Assembly (NCBI GenBank): GCA_016124895.1
Contig: WGMU01000109.1
Location: 1 to 63,393 of the forward strand
DNA length: 63,393 nt
Direction of reading: 5' to 3'
Origin: a bacterium
Lineage (GTDB): Bacteria > Planctomycetota > Planctomycetia > Planctomycetales > Planctomycetaceae
The position numbers and the translations under genes are program-made. Under the pieces are notes generated by a model. That model searched no databases. It was not told the DNA's origin and saw nothing but the letters and a program-made list of their open reading frames with translations. This document shows, in pieces, positions 54,928 to 63,393 of this stretch; within the stretch, counting starts at the first letter, position 1, and each line of letters begins with the position of its first letter.

Positions 54928-56337
54928 CTACTGGAACTTCCGCAGTGCGTAGCTGGCGCCGCGCCAGGCGGAGAGCTGCCGCTTGTTGGTGGCCAGCGCT
55001 TGCTGATAGCTGTTTGCCGCTTCCTGTCGCTGGCCGTCGTTGAGCTGATGTTCGGCGATGAAGAAGCGAGCCTCGCAGAGCTGCGCTGTCTGAATGGCTG
55101 GCTCTGTTCGGTCAACGTGGTTGATCAGGTCGGCTTCCGTGATGTCGCCGATGTGGTACAGAATCACCCAGTCGATCCAGTTGCGTTCTTTCTCCCCCCG
55201 GCCACGGCTGGACTGAGCGATGCCAGTTGCTTCGGCTTTGCGCCCCAGCTTGAGCAACGTCCAGGTTCGCCACGGATCGATGAAGCGGGCTTCCGGCGAG
55301 ATCTGAATCACAGCGTTGAACTCGGTAAGCGCTCCGGCGTAGTCGCGGCCGAAGAACTTTGCAAAGCCGAGGTCGGCGTGTGCGATCGGATCGTTGGGAG
55401 TTGCTTTGACGACGGCATCGTAATCCTGCACAGCTTCCTGCCAGCGCCCCTGAACCAGCTTCGCCGTGCCGAGCATACTGCGGACCGCCGGCTGGTTCGG
55501 ATTGAGCTGCAGTGAGGCGAGCAGGTCTTTTTCAGCTTCCGCCGGACGTCCGCCTTCGAGCCAGACGTAACCGCGATTGGTCAGCGCGATGTCGTACTTG
55601 GGATTCTTCTGCAGCGCGGCCGAGAAGGCGCGGATCGCGTCATTGAGCTGCTTGCGGTTCATGTGGAACATGCCGCGGTTGTTGTCGACGAGCGGCTCTT
55701 TCGGAAGCGCCGCCGCCGCCTGCTCATAAGTCTGCAGCACTTCGGCATCCTGACCGGCTTCCGCGTAAGCATCGGCCATCGCCATGTACGCGGCCAGGTG
55801 CTGCGGGAAGGCACCAATTGCCGACTTGAAGTCCTGAGTCGCGTTGACAGGCTGCTTCATCGCGGCGAACGCGAGACCTCGCTGATAGAAGACGTTGGCC
55901 TTCTGCTCGGCGGTGATTGTGGCCGTTTCCAGAAGCTGGCCCGCAACGTTGACCGTCACTTGAGCGTGCTGCGGCTGATCCTCAAGCCGCGTCAGGCTGG
56001 TCATGCCGTAAAGGTACGGCAGGTAGTAGTTGAACTCGGGCTCCGACGCGGCACTGATCGCCTGCCGGGCGTCGGTGATCCCATCGCGAATCATCGCGGC
56101 ATTGCCCATGACGATGCCCAGTTCGATGCGGGCACTGCCGCGCAGATGCAGGGCAATGTTGTCCTTGTCGTTCTTTTCGAGAATTCCTGACGCGGTGTCA
56201 ATGACCTGCTGCCAGTCGCCAGCCGCGTAGGCCTGCGTCGCCTGTTCGCGCTGGGCTTCGTGTTCGGGAGCGGGGTCAGCGAGCACGGGGCTCGCAGCAA
56301 ACAGTAGCAGCAATGTCAGCGCAGAGAACTTCCTCAT
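54928..56337 (-). CDS. Exported tetratricopeptide-repeat protein
   Basis: A 469-residue protein with a signal peptide (residues 1-20, ending LADPAPEH) and about nine TPR units, with typical segments ALTNRGYVWLEGGRPAEAEKD and PIAHADLGFAKFFGRDYAGAL. AAAGGCG lies 8 bases before the ATG at 56337. TPR proteins mediate protein contacts; in the periplasm they often hold parts of envelope complexes. The gene stands alone with its own terminator. I cannot assign a partner. It is not part of the exosortase locus. Confidence 0.9.
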   Translation of the reverse strand: MRKFSALTLLLLFAASPVLADPAPEHEAQREQATQAYAAGDWQQVIDTASGILEKNDKDNIALHLRGSARIELGIVMGNAAMIRDGITDARQAISAASEPEFNYYLPYLYGMTSLTRLEDQPQHAQVTVNVAGQLLETATITAEQKANVFYQRGLAFAAMKQPVNATQDFKSAIGAFPQHLAAYMAMADAYAEAGQDAEVLQTYEQAAAALPKEPLVDNNRGMFHMNRKQLNDAIRAFSAALQKNPKYDIALTNRGYVWLEGGRPAEAEKDLLASLQLNPNQPAVRSMLGTAKLVQGRWQEAVQDYDAVVKATPNDPIAHADLGFAKFFGRDYAGALTEFNAVIQISPEARFIDPWRTWTLLKLGRKAEATGIAQSSRGRGEKERNWIDWVILYHIGDITEADLINHVDRTEPAIQTAQLCEARFFIAEHQLNDGQRQEAANSYQQALATNKRQLSAWRGASYALRKFQ

Positions 56338-56588
56338 GTCGGGACGCCTTTCCACCTGTGAGGACTCAGTCGTTCGGGGTCGGAGGGCATTGAAGACCCA
56401 TTCCACAGAGTTCCAGCCGACCCACCCTGCGGCACGCATCCAACCGTGCCCGCCAGCAATGCCCCGGAACCCGCGCGGACTATAGGAGGAAATCGAATTC
56501 CGCTCCTAGACGGGTCTGAGAGCCCGGTGGGAATCGAGACCCGGGCAGAGAAACGACGTTCAAATGTAGCCCTGTGTGAAAGACTCGC

Positions 56589-57458
56589 TCAAAGGCGGAC
56601 CCCAAGCTCGTCCGAGATTGACTGAAGCAACGATTTAAGGGGTACGGTATCCCAGCCGAGATAAGCAAATCTGCGACGAAGAGCCACTACGAACGCTTTG
56701 AATGCCGCGACACTGAGATACTGCCAAGTCAGGGTTGAAATGCCTTTTTCTAAAGCGCGAAACCCTGGTGTGGCGGTTGAGTCTGACGACCTGCTGAAAC
56801 TCAGCTCTGCGATCGCCCACATATGCGAGTGAGCCGCCGCCGAAAGAAGTCGATAAGCGCTGGCTTGCCCAAGCTCACTGTCGATGAGATTTGTAATGTG
56901 CGGAAAACGAACTCCGATGCCAACCCGCTTCATTTGTGTTTTCGGATCAAGAACTGGGGGGAATCCCAATTGTTTGGCTTGGTTTTCCAGTCGATCAATC
57001 TCAAGGTCGATGGTACCAACCTCCGGAGATACGATTATCTGCGAGTGCTGCTTCTCTCGGTACAACTTCCGCTTTTGAATGAGCCCTTCATAGAGGTACG
57101 CGAGGAGACGTTTCACACGGTCACTTGCGTCGATTTCCGGATCGAGCAGCCACGCAGAAAGAGCCGACGATTCCAACGATGCTCTGACACATGTAAGCGG
57201 TGCCTTGGATTGTGTGGGAGGCTCAGTCAGCCGCAGAAATGACTGGATTTCATCCGCAGCGGCTTCGACGAGAAGGAGAGCCGGACCGAGAATGTTCTTG
57301 ACAGATTGAGGCCGCACGAATGATCTGACTTCACTTGCGAATGGTGAGCCCGGATGTACGGAGTCGGCCTGTGCGTCAATGAGTTTGCCGGACGCGGACA
57401 GCAAAGAATTCAACGTCGCTCTTCGTGATTCAACTTCGTCTGGCGTCAGATCTGGCAT
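56589..57458 (-). CDS. Protein of unknown function, composition unlike neighbours
   Basis: A 289-residue soluble protein I do not recognise. The ATG at 57458 has GAGG 8 bases upstream and begins MPDLTPDEVESRRATL; the open frame to 57608 would overlap the FMN reductase stop and is not favoured. It is mainly helical, with RVKRLLAYLYEGLIQKRKLY and SAYRLLSAAAHSHMWAIAEL as marked helices. The latter, with His residues, recalls helical bundle proteins of the DUF5677 sort, but weakly. Its DNA is visibly lower in GC than the genes around it, and it may have been acquired. It lies between the TPR gene and the MarR cassette. Confidence 0.75.
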   Translation of the reverse strand: MPDLTPDEVESRRATLNSLLSASGKLIDAQADSVHPGSPFASEVRSFVRPQSVKNILGPALLLVEAAADEIQSFLRLTEPPTQSKAPLTCVRASLESSALSAWLLDPEIDASDRVKRLLAYLYEGLIQKRKLYREKQHSQIIVSPEVGTIDLEIDRLENQAKQLGFPPVLDPKTQMKRVGIGVRFPHITNLIDSELGQASAYRLLSAAAHSHMWAIAELSFSRSSDSTATPGFRALEKGISTLTWQYLSVAAFKAFVVALRRRFAYLGWDTVPLKSLLQSISDELGVRL

Positions 57459-57586
57459 TTCAATGCCTCTGCTTGAGGAACATACCGTCCATCTTGTCTG
57501 TTTGGCGATCTTCTCAAGTGGTTCACTCTTCGGGTGGCTACTCTTGCTCCAACCCCGCCACTCGAAAACGGAAACCTGATGTACGC

Positions 57587-58168
57587 CTATTTTGACTTGA
57601 GCTTCCACAGTGTGTCTGCGAGCGATTTGCCGAGACCTTCGGCGCTCGCCTGCCAGCGTTCTTCTTTCAGTCGTCCGTCGTCGTCAAAAGCGTCGCTGGC
57701 GTTGCGAATCGTCACCTGATCGGGCAGAACCAGCACGCCGATGTTGCTGAGAATCGAGCGGACGTGGACCAGGCCCCGCAGTCCGCCGAGCGGCCCGGGT
57801 GATGCAGCCATAATCGCGGCCGTCTTTCGGTGAAAGGCCGCAAGCGTCGGGAGATCAGCGTTTGGCCGAGACACCCAGTCGATCGTGTTTTTGAGCAGCG
57901 GGGTGATCGAACTGTTGTACTCAGGCGAGGCGATCAGCAGTCCGTCATGTTCGATAAACAACTGCCGAAGCCGGGCCAGCGTTTCCGAGTTGAGAATCTC
58001 AGGTTCGAGGTCCTGGTCGAACAGCGGCAGAGCAAACTCCCGCAGGTCGAGTACCGTCACGTCGGCGCCGGCCCGTCCGGCTCCTTCGGCCGCGATGCGG
58101 ACCAGCCGGGCGTTGAAGGAGTCTTTCCGCGTACTGCCAGCGAGGGCCAGAATTCGTGGCGTGGTCAT
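57587..58168 (-). CDS. NAD(P)H-dependent FMN reductase (flavodoxin-fold)
   Basis: A 193-residue flavoprotein that reduces FMN, quinones or azo compounds with NAD(P)H. ALAGSTRKDSFNARL holds the phosphate loop for FMN, and LIASPEYNSSITPLLKN the isoalloxazine contact, both typical of the family PF03358. GGAGA lies 8 bases before the ATG. It is the last gene of a minus-strand set: MarR regulator, pirin, this enzyme. This suggests a quinone or electrophile stress role. The genes are separated by 81 and 115 bases. Confidence 0.94.
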   Translation of the reverse strand: MTTPRILALAGSTRKDSFNARLVRIAAEGAGRAGADVTVLDLREFALPLFDQDLEPEILNSETLARLRQLFIEHDGLLIASPEYNSSITPLLKNTIDWVSRPNADLPTLAAFHRKTAAIMAASPGPLGGLRGLVHVRSILSNIGVLVLPDQVTIRNASDAFDDDGRLKEERWQASAEGLGKSLADTLWKLKSK

Positions 58169-58283
58169 TGTTCATTCTCCAGAGCTGGTGGATGCCAGAC
58201 GCGGTGAGCGAGTGCGTCTGACCGGATTCTTTGAAAAGCAGGTTTGTTGAATCGGCAAAATGCTCCCGACTCCAGGGCTCAAT

Positions 58284-58982
58284 TCAGGCAAGTTCAAACA
58301 GCATGATCTCGGCGTCGCTGAGAGCTGTTATCGAAAGAACGCTCTCGTCGCTGATGGCAGCGCCGTCGCCGGCTCGCAGATGGAAATCGCGAACGGTTGC
58401 CTCGCCACGAAGCACCTGCAGCCAGGCGTGGCGGTCGGAGTTCAGTTCGTGCGTGATCTCGCGGCCCGCGTCGATCGACGACAGGAAAATCCGCACGTCC
58501 TGATGGATCAGCAGCGAGCCAGCCGCCGTATCAGGCGACGCCACCAGCCGCAATTGATTGTGGCGCTCAGGTTCGGGAAACCGCTTCTGTTCGTAGCTCG
58601 GCTCGATCCCCTTGCGGTCGGGAAACAGCCAGACCTGATAGAGATGCGTTGACTCGGTGGCGGACGGGTTGAACTCGCTGTGAGTAATCCCCGTGCCGGC
58701 CGACATCCGCTGAAGCTCGCCCGCGTGCAGCACTTCGCCGTTGCCGATTGAATCCCGATGTTCGAGGGCGCCTGCGAGCACGTAAGTCACGATCTCCATA
58801 TCGTGGTGCGGATGTGTGCCGAAACCGCCTGCAGGCGCGATGACGTCTTCGTTCATCACACGCAGCGACCGGAACCGCATGTGATCGCGGTCCTGGTAGG
58901 TCGCGAAGGAAAACGTATGGTGCGTGTCGAGCCACCCGTGATCGGCGTGACCTCGATCTTCTGCTTTGCGAATCCGGATCAT
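58284..58982 (-). CDS. Pirin-family protein (YhaK-like bicupin)
   Basis: A 232-residue bicupin. The N-terminal cupin has the metal ligands: GGFGTHPHHDMEIVTYVL (two His then Glu) and TGITHSEFN (His and Glu nearby). The family includes quercetin 2,3-dioxygenases and the redox marker YhaK. The second cupin lacks ligands as usual. AAGGAG precedes the ATG. Its place between a MarR regulator and an FMN reductase fits a redox or aromatic-compound response. Oxygenase activity has not been shown for most members. Confidence 0.95.
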   Translation of the reverse strand: MIRIRKAEDRGHADHGWLDTHHTFSFATYQDRDHMRFRSLRVMNEDVIAPAGGFGTHPHHDMEIVTYVLAGALEHRDSIGNGEVLHAGELQRMSAGTGITHSEFNPSATESTHLYQVWLFPDRKGIEPSYEQKRFPEPERHNQLRLVASPDTAAGSLLIHQDVRIFLSSIDAGREITHELNSDRHAWLQVLRGEATVRDFHLRAGDGAAISDESVLSITALSDAEIMLFELA

Positions 58983-59063
58983 TGGAAACTCCTTACTCGC
59001 TGCGATGGTAAATTCGCTACGACAATTAGTTACACATCATGTACTGGGCCAAAAGGGAGTGCG

Positions 59064-59543
59064 TTAATCCTCAGACTCCAGACTCAGACGAGTCTTCTCG
59101 AGCAACTGACTGAGCTGCGTCAGCTCCTTACGGGTCAGATGTCCGATCAGTTGTTTTTCCAGGTCCGTGATTGGCTGGTCCAGTTGCTTCAACAGAGTTT
59201 TGGCTGAGTCGGTCAGTTCGATGTAGATGACGCGGCGATCCTCGGAGCACCGATCCCGTCGGACGAGTTGCTGCGCTTCCAGTCGGTCAATCAGACCGGT
59301 CATGGCCGGCACGACCTGTATCAGCCGCGCGCCAATTTCGCGGCACGGCAGCGGTTTGCCTTCGCCACGAAGAATTCGCAGAACGTTGTACTGCGACAGC
59401 GTCAGCCCATGTTCCCGCAGCAGACGACCGAAGCGGTTCTGAAACTGATCGCTGGTCCGCAGGATATTCAACACGGCCTCCTGCTCGGGCGAAGCGAAGG
59501 TGTTTTTCTTCTTCAGATCACGCTGTAACTGGCTGGCTGCCAT
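59064..59543 (-). CDS. MarR-family transcriptional regulator
   Basis: A 159-residue winged-helix regulator, probably a repressor. LTLSQYNVLRILRGEGKPLPC, IGARLIQVVPAMTGLIDRLE and LVRRDRCSEDRRVIYIELT are the MarR helices and wing, with the conserved Asp-Arg in the wing. There is one Cys in the recognition region (LPCREIG), which could sense oxidants, and another in RCSED. It stands upstream of the pirin and FMN reductase genes in the same direction. A 40-bp palindrome lies 26 bases before its ATG, a likely autoregulatory site. Confidence 0.95.
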   Translation of the reverse strand: MAASQLQRDLKKKNTFASPEQEAVLNILRTSDQFQNRFGRLLREHGLTLSQYNVLRILRGEGKPLPCREIGARLIQVVPAMTGLIDRLEAQQLVRRDRCSEDRRVIYIELTDSAKTLLKQLDQPITDLEKQLIGHLTRKELTQLSQLLEKTRLSLESED

Positions 59544-59568
59544 GACTGAACCTCAAAACTCTCTTTAG

Positions 59569-59608
59569 TGACGCGACGATAGATTATATGTAATCTATCG
59601 TCGCGTCA
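59569..59608. promoter_or_regulatory. 40-bp perfect palindrome, candidate MarR operator
   Basis: TGACGCGACGATAGATTA, TATG centre, and its exact reverse complement: 18-bp arms without mismatch. The inner TAGATTA-TATG-TAATCTA is the size and AT-content of MarR sites. It is 26 bases upstream of the MarR ATG. The arms are long enough for two dimers. Confidence 0.85.
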
Positions 59609-59727
59609 ATGACTTTCTTGTCAAAACATCGGACCTGCGTTTCTCGCTGGTACGCGAGAATAGAAACGGGAAGGGCAGGCCTGCAGGAAACCACCTGCTG
59701 CAACAGAAGCAGGATGTCTGACAGGGC

Positions 59728-61182
59728 TCAGTGCCGGTCGAGACCAGTGAGCAGGTGCTCGACGTTGTCGGCGTGGTGGGCGATTTCCAGGACGGTGCGG
59801 CGGATTTCTTCAGGGTCGACAGTCGCTCGCGGGTAGGTGTCGACGACGACGAAGTGCGGCTGGCCGTCGATTTCCCGCAGCGCCAGGCTGCCGTGCAGCA
59901 TCGCGGAGTTCAGTCGCAGAGCCTGCTCGTAATATTCAGGCTCGGCCGGACAGCAGATACTGTAAAACAGCAGCAGCCGGTCACTGACGTCGTGACTGCT
60001 CGGCTCCAGAAAGACGCGCTGGCTGCGGTTGCCGGGCAGCGTGCGTGTCAGGATATAGCCGTCGCCGTTGCGTTCCCAGACAACGCTGGTCTCGTGTCGG
60101 AACGCTTCGATGAGCAGGCTTTCGAGATCGCGTTCGTGACCGAGCACGGCGTGCAGCAGTTGAGCGACTTCGACGGCGTCGCGCGGGCGGTTACCAGGAA
60201 CTGGATCAGTCATTGCGGCGACGGCGCTGGCAACTTCGAGTCCGAGTTCTGGCCGTTTGTCACGGATGTTCGGGATTGAAGTTTCATTGCGACCACGGAA
60301 ACGGAGCTGGGCGAGTGACTCGGCACGGTAGGGCAACTCGCCGCTGAGCATCAGGTACAGGCAGATGCCGAGCGCATAAACGTCGCTGGCCGGGCCGGCC
60401 GGTTCGCCGTTAAACAGTTCCGGCGCCATGAAGTTCGGCGTGCCGCACAGTCCCTCGGCGACCGGTCTGCCCTGGCTGTTCAGAACGCGTTTGGCGAGTC
60501 CGAAGTCGCTGAGTTTCGGAATGCCGCGACGTGTGAGCATGAGATTGTCGGGTTTGATGTCGCGATGAATAATGCCTTCGCGATGCGCGGCGGCGAGTCC
60601 GTCCGCCGCTCCCGACGCCAGAGCCAGTGAGCGGGTGACCGGCAATGCTCCCTGGTCGTTGATCAGTTCCTGCAGCGAGCGGCCCGAGATGAATTCCATT
60701 TCCAGAAAATGCGTGCCTTCGACCTGTCCGACCGCGTGAACTGTGACAATGTTAGGATGAACGAGCGCGGCGGCAGCGCGACCTTCCTGGACAAAGCGTT
60801 CGATGTACTCGTCGTCAGCCGGGCCGTGTTTCGGCGAGAGGATTTTCAAGGCACAGCGACGTTGCAGATCGGAGTGCAGGGCGAGGTAAACGCGTCCCAT
60901 TCCGCCGCTGCCAATCAGCGAGATGCACTGATAAACGTGAAGTGTCCGACCGATCAGCGGGTCTTCGGCATCGGTGACCCGGGCAATCCCGCGACTCGCC
61001 TCGGCGGGCGGTTCACTGACCTGAGTCAGAATCGTTTCCTGAGTGGACGTGTCATTCCAGATACACCGCTCACCGCAGTTCGGACAGACACCGCCTTTCA
61101 CGGGCTGCAGGAAACGCTGGTTGCAGCCAACACAGAAAAGCGTCAGCGTGGTGGACAGAGAGTCGATCGGCGGATTGCTCAA
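59728..61182 (-). CDS. Ser/Thr protein kinase with N-terminal zinc ribbon
   Basis: A 484-residue cytoplasmic Hanks-type kinase. Residues 17-36 hold a CxxC..CPNC zinc ribbon. The kinase domain (about 87-350) has GSGGMGRVY, Lys in CALKIL, HRDIKPDN, DFGLAKR and CGTPNFMAPE, so it should be active. The C-terminal 120 residues (VWERNGDGYILTRT, HFVVVDTYPRATVD) are an alpha/beta domain resembling a type III secretion chaperone or YbjN fold. There is no membrane helix. The TTG at 61182 is preferred since GAGGG lies 6 bases upstream; the frame reaches another TTG at 61194. Confidence 0.92.
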   Translation of the reverse strand: MSNPPIDSLSTTLTLFCVGCNQRFLQPVKGGVCPNCGERCIWNDTSTQETILTQVSEPPAEASRGIARVTDAEDPLIGRTLHVYQCISLIGSGGMGRVYLALHSDLQRRCALKILSPKHGPADDEYIERFVQEGRAAAALVHPNIVTVHAVGQVEGTHFLEMEFISGRSLQELINDQGALPVTRSLALASGAADGLAAAHREGIIHRDIKPDNLMLTRRGIPKLSDFGLAKRVLNSQGRPVAEGLCGTPNFMAPELFNGEPAGPASDVYALGICLYLMLSGELPYRAESLAQLRFRGRNETSIPNIRDKRPELGLEVASAVAAMTDPVPGNRPRDAVEVAQLLHAVLGHERDLESLLIEAFRHETSVVWERNGDGYILTRTLPGNRSQRVFLEPSSHDVSDRLLLFYSICCPAEPEYYEQALRLNSAMLHGSLALREIDGQPHFVVVDTYPRATVDPEEIRRTVLEIAHHADNVEHLLTGLDRH

Positions 61183-61468
61183 ACGTGCCCTCAAGCTGGC
61201 AGCGGAAATTCAGTCGGAATACAGGTCATCTGGTTGGGAACCTGGCCAGGCTGGCGATACCGTCAGTTCAGTTTGCCGGAATCTGAGGCGAATTTCGAGT
61301 TGTCAGGCAAAGACAGTCGCAAGGGCCGTGAGCCAAATGGCAACATATCGCTTTGAACGTCGTGCGAAATCCGGCTGGCACGCGGCTGGCCGGCTGCAAG
61401 ACTCAGGATCGTAGAACGTCGCATGAGCACAGTCTCAGACGATTTCCGTCCGGCAACGGGAGTGACGA

Positions 61469-62800
61469 GTGAATTCTGATCGCGATCTATCCGACGGCCT
61501 CGCTCATCCGGAACCGTTCGAACTGGAAACGGCCCGGCCCGGCGCTGAATCCGGCGCGCCCGCACTGCCTGCAATAGACGATCCCGGGATGGCGGAAGCG
61601 GCGGCGTTTCACGAGGTCTGGGAGTCAGACTCTCTGCCTGATGAACCGACGGCGCCGCTTCGTGTTGCGCGCGAACCGGCCCGTCGACACAAGGCCGGAA
61701 TCGGTCTGCCGGAAGCCGTGCTGTGGACAGTGGGAGTGCTGGCGGTTCACGTGATGGGAGGCATTGCCGCAGTCGCCTGGATCCTGATTTCGCACGTGAT
61801 GCAGGGTGCGGCGGGAAGAAATCCAGGAGCCGCACAGGCGGCAGTTCAAGAACTCTTTACGGACCGTCTTGCGCTCCAGACGCTGATGGGTGAAAACGTT
61901 CTGACGCTGCTGATTGGTGAGATGGGCATCTTCGTCGCTGCGGCCGTCTTCTTCTCACTGCTGCGAGTCGGCTGGAGTCCGCGGCAGAAGCTCGGACTGA
62001 CAGCGATTTCGACCAGGCAGTTTCTGCTGATACTGGCTGCGATCGTGCCGTTGTCGCTTGTCTGCGGAACGCTGCACCAGTGGACCACCGCCGGGTGGGA
62101 AGCAATCGCTGAGCATTTCCCGGTGCTGCAGTCAGCGTTTGAAGGAGCGGACGTCAATCAGCAGCTCAAACCGCTGAGCGATAAGGCCCCGCTGGGACTG
62201 CTGATTCTGGTGATCGCTCTCGCCCCGGCAATTGGTGAAGAGATCGTCTTTCGTGGCGTGATTGGCCGCGGGCTTGTCGCCAGGTACGGAGTTCTGCCGG
62301 GCGTCATTGTGACGTCGCTGCTGTTTGCGAGCGTGCATCTGCATCCCGCTCACGTCGTCGCACTGTTGCCGCTGGCCTTCTTTATCCACTTCGTCTATTT
62401 GACAACGCGGAGTTTCTGGGCTCCAGTACTGCTGCACTTTGCGAATAATTCACTGGCGGCGATTCTCCTGAAAGTCGGCAGCCAGCTTGAGGGGACGGCC
62501 CTGGCCGACGACCAGGGCTTGCCGATCTGGGGATTTGCTGTCGCCGCGGTACTGGTTGGACTGGCAGCCTGGGCGTTGTGGGCAAATCGCGTCGAGTACC
62601 GGCTGCCGAGCGGGCGGCTTTGGTCACTTGGCTACGAGTCGGTTGAAATGCCGCCGGTTGGTTCAGGAGCGGTCGCGGTCCAGCTCCGCGGAAACCCCGG
62701 TTTCTGCTCGTTCGCTTTGCTGTCGGCATTCCTGTTCACGGGGCTGTTCGCGGTGAGTATTGCGGTGGCCCTGCAGGACGCAGCGGTCCTCGCGAAGTAG
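61469..62800 (+). CDS. CPBP-family intramembrane glutamic endopeptidase (Abi/Rce1-like)
   Basis: A 443-residue membrane protein. The first 80 residues are soluble and acidic. About eight hydrophobic helices follow. The catalytic motifs are EEIVFRGVIGR near residue 256, LLFASVHLH for the first His, and LLHFANNS for the second His with Asn. The family (CPBP, ABC2-like Rce1) processes membrane or lipid-linked peptides; many bacterial members are untested. A C-terminal region past the domain (about 390-443) adds one more helix. The start is GTG with GGGAG 7 bases upstream. The kinase gene is divergent. Confidence 0.92.
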   Translation: MNSDRDLSDGLAHPEPFELETARPGAESGAPALPAIDDPGMAEAAAFHEVWESDSLPDEPTAPLRVAREPARRHKAGIGLPEAVLWTVGVLAVHVMGGIAAVAWILISHVMQGAAGRNPGAAQAAVQELFTDRLALQTLMGENVLTLLIGEMGIFVAAAVFFSLLRVGWSPRQKLGLTAISTRQFLLILAAIVPLSLVCGTLHQWTTAGWEAIAEHFPVLQSAFEGADVNQQLKPLSDKAPLGLLILVIALAPAIGEEIVFRGVIGRGLVARYGVLPGVIVTSLLFASVHLHPAHVVALLPLAFFIHFVYLTTRSFWAPVLLHFANNSLAAILLKVGSQLEGTALADDQGLPIWGFAVAAVLVGLAAWALWANRVEYRLPSGRLWSLGYESVEMPPVGSGAVAVQLRGNPGFCSFALLSAFLFTGLFAVSIAVALQDAAVLAK

Positions 62801-63170
62801 GTTCTGGAACGTGCTGGAACGATGCGCTGGCTGGCGATCTGCACGGCGAGATACTCCCTGAACGTGACGCCTCGCCGGTCCAGACGCAGTTCAGCCTCGT
62901 AACTGAGGCTGGGCGGTCCCGACCAGACTCAAACAGGAAGCTGGTCTCGCCTCTTGCGTACAGGCAGGTTGAAGCTGCGGTGGGCGCCGGGTAGGATTCC
63001 CCGTCGCAACTGGAAGTGTGCTCGGGAGTTTCGACACACGCTGCCTATCCATTCAAGCTGGCGATGAGCGACTCACTGCTGTCGGTCGCGAACGCCGCAG
63101 TTTCGGGCGAAATTGATCTGCCCGCTGGCGATGCCCGGCTCACGGCTCAGTTCGAGTTTGTCACTTGTTG
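62801..63170. other. Intergenic with a hairpin; no gene seen
   Basis: About 370 bases between the CPBP gene and the transposase fragment. CAGCCTC (62892-62898) and GAGGCTG (62905-62911) pair perfectly around a six-base loop, with no T run. No coding frame is credible. Confidence 0.5.
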
Positions 63171-63393
63171 TCACCCGGCGAGGCTGAGAAACGAGGTTAA
63201 TTGGGTGATCGTTCTTTTCTGTGACGGTGGGCAGTTGGCAGCGAGGGCGAGTCTTTCTTCGAAGCTCTGACGACGCAGCGTGGTCAGCATGTCGGCGAAC
63301 GACGGCCATTGCTTCTGCGGATACCACGGGCGATCCGGGAATTCCACGTGACGATGACCATGCTCATGGAACCACACGACGATCAGACTGTAA
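63171..63393 (-). pseudogene. Transposase C-terminal part, cut by the window end
   Basis: The minus strand reads from the window edge YSLIVVWFHEHGH, then VEFPDRPWYPQKQWPSFADM and LTTLRRQSFEERL to a stop at 63171. FPDRPWYP..PSFADMLTTLRR and the QLTSFLSLAG end are the C-terminal pattern of DDE transposases of an IS4/IS701-like type, as I remember them. I cannot tell from this window whether the element is complete beyond its end. Confidence 0.6.

Noticed and set aside
1-63393. CRISPR arrays, tRNA and rRNA genes
   Set aside because: No regularly spaced repeats with unique spacers, no cloverleaf-type pattern and no rRNA-like stretch were seen by eye; a tRNAscan run would settle the tRNA question.

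Overview
The window is GC-rich DNA from the chromosome of a planctomycete (Planctomycetota, most likely the Planctomycetaceae/Gimesiaceae side). The evidence is the gene content: formylglycine-type sulfatases, a secreted redoxin/cytochrome/copper-monooxygenase-like protein, a DUF5117-type zinc metalloprotease, an N-terminal LE.KLLL motif on a giant secreted protein, an exosortase/PEP-CTERM locus and ISKra4 remnants. I found no rRNA, tRNA or CRISPR array. Assignments rest on motif recognition by eye; no database search was run.

Layout. 0-11 kb: decayed ISKra4 transposase, secreted alpha/beta hydrolase divergent from a sulfatase, an HTH plus receiver protein, LarB, a ROK sugar kinase, the redoxin fusion protein and two short-chain dehydrogenases. 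11-31 kb: two secreted metalloprotease-type proteins (one with two GlcG/HbpS-like domains), an anti-sigma-like membrane protein, a second sulfatase, a creatininase-family enzyme, a sodium:solute symporter, NnrE and a small secreted CxxC protein. 27.6-42 kb: an eight-gene minus-strand operon for exopolysaccharide synthesis and protein sorting (exosortase, tyrosine autokinase, EpsI-like protein, polysaccharide deacetylase, TIGR03087-like glycosyltransferase, O-antigen-ligase-like protein, sulfotransferase, VanZ-TPR fusion), followed by a divergent PEP-CTERM protein that is a plausible substrate. 42-49 kb: a tandem class II aldolase protein, an ISAs1 fragment, an ArsR-pstSCAB phosphate-uptake operon with a perfect palindrome upstream, and an RluA-type pseudouridine synthase. 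49-63 kb: an ISKra4 N-terminal fragment ending in a hairpin, alanine dehydrogenase, a DUF2079 membrane protein, M42 peptidase, TPR protein, an unrecognised lower-GC gene, a MarR/pirin/FMN-reductase cassette with a 40-bp palindrome, a Ser/Thr kinase, a CPBP protease and a transposase C-terminus cut by the window end.

How they fit together: the strongest system is the exosortase locus, where polymer synthesis, possible sulfation and membrane sorting of a PEP-CTERM protein appear to be coded together. The two sulfatases, the ROK kinase and the symporter suit a lifestyle of polysaccharide breakdown. Two small regulatory circuits (ArsR with pst, MarR with pirin and FMN reductase) each have a visible candidate operator. 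Transposase debris at 0, 43.8, 49.5 and 63.2 kb marks the boundaries of remodelled segments.
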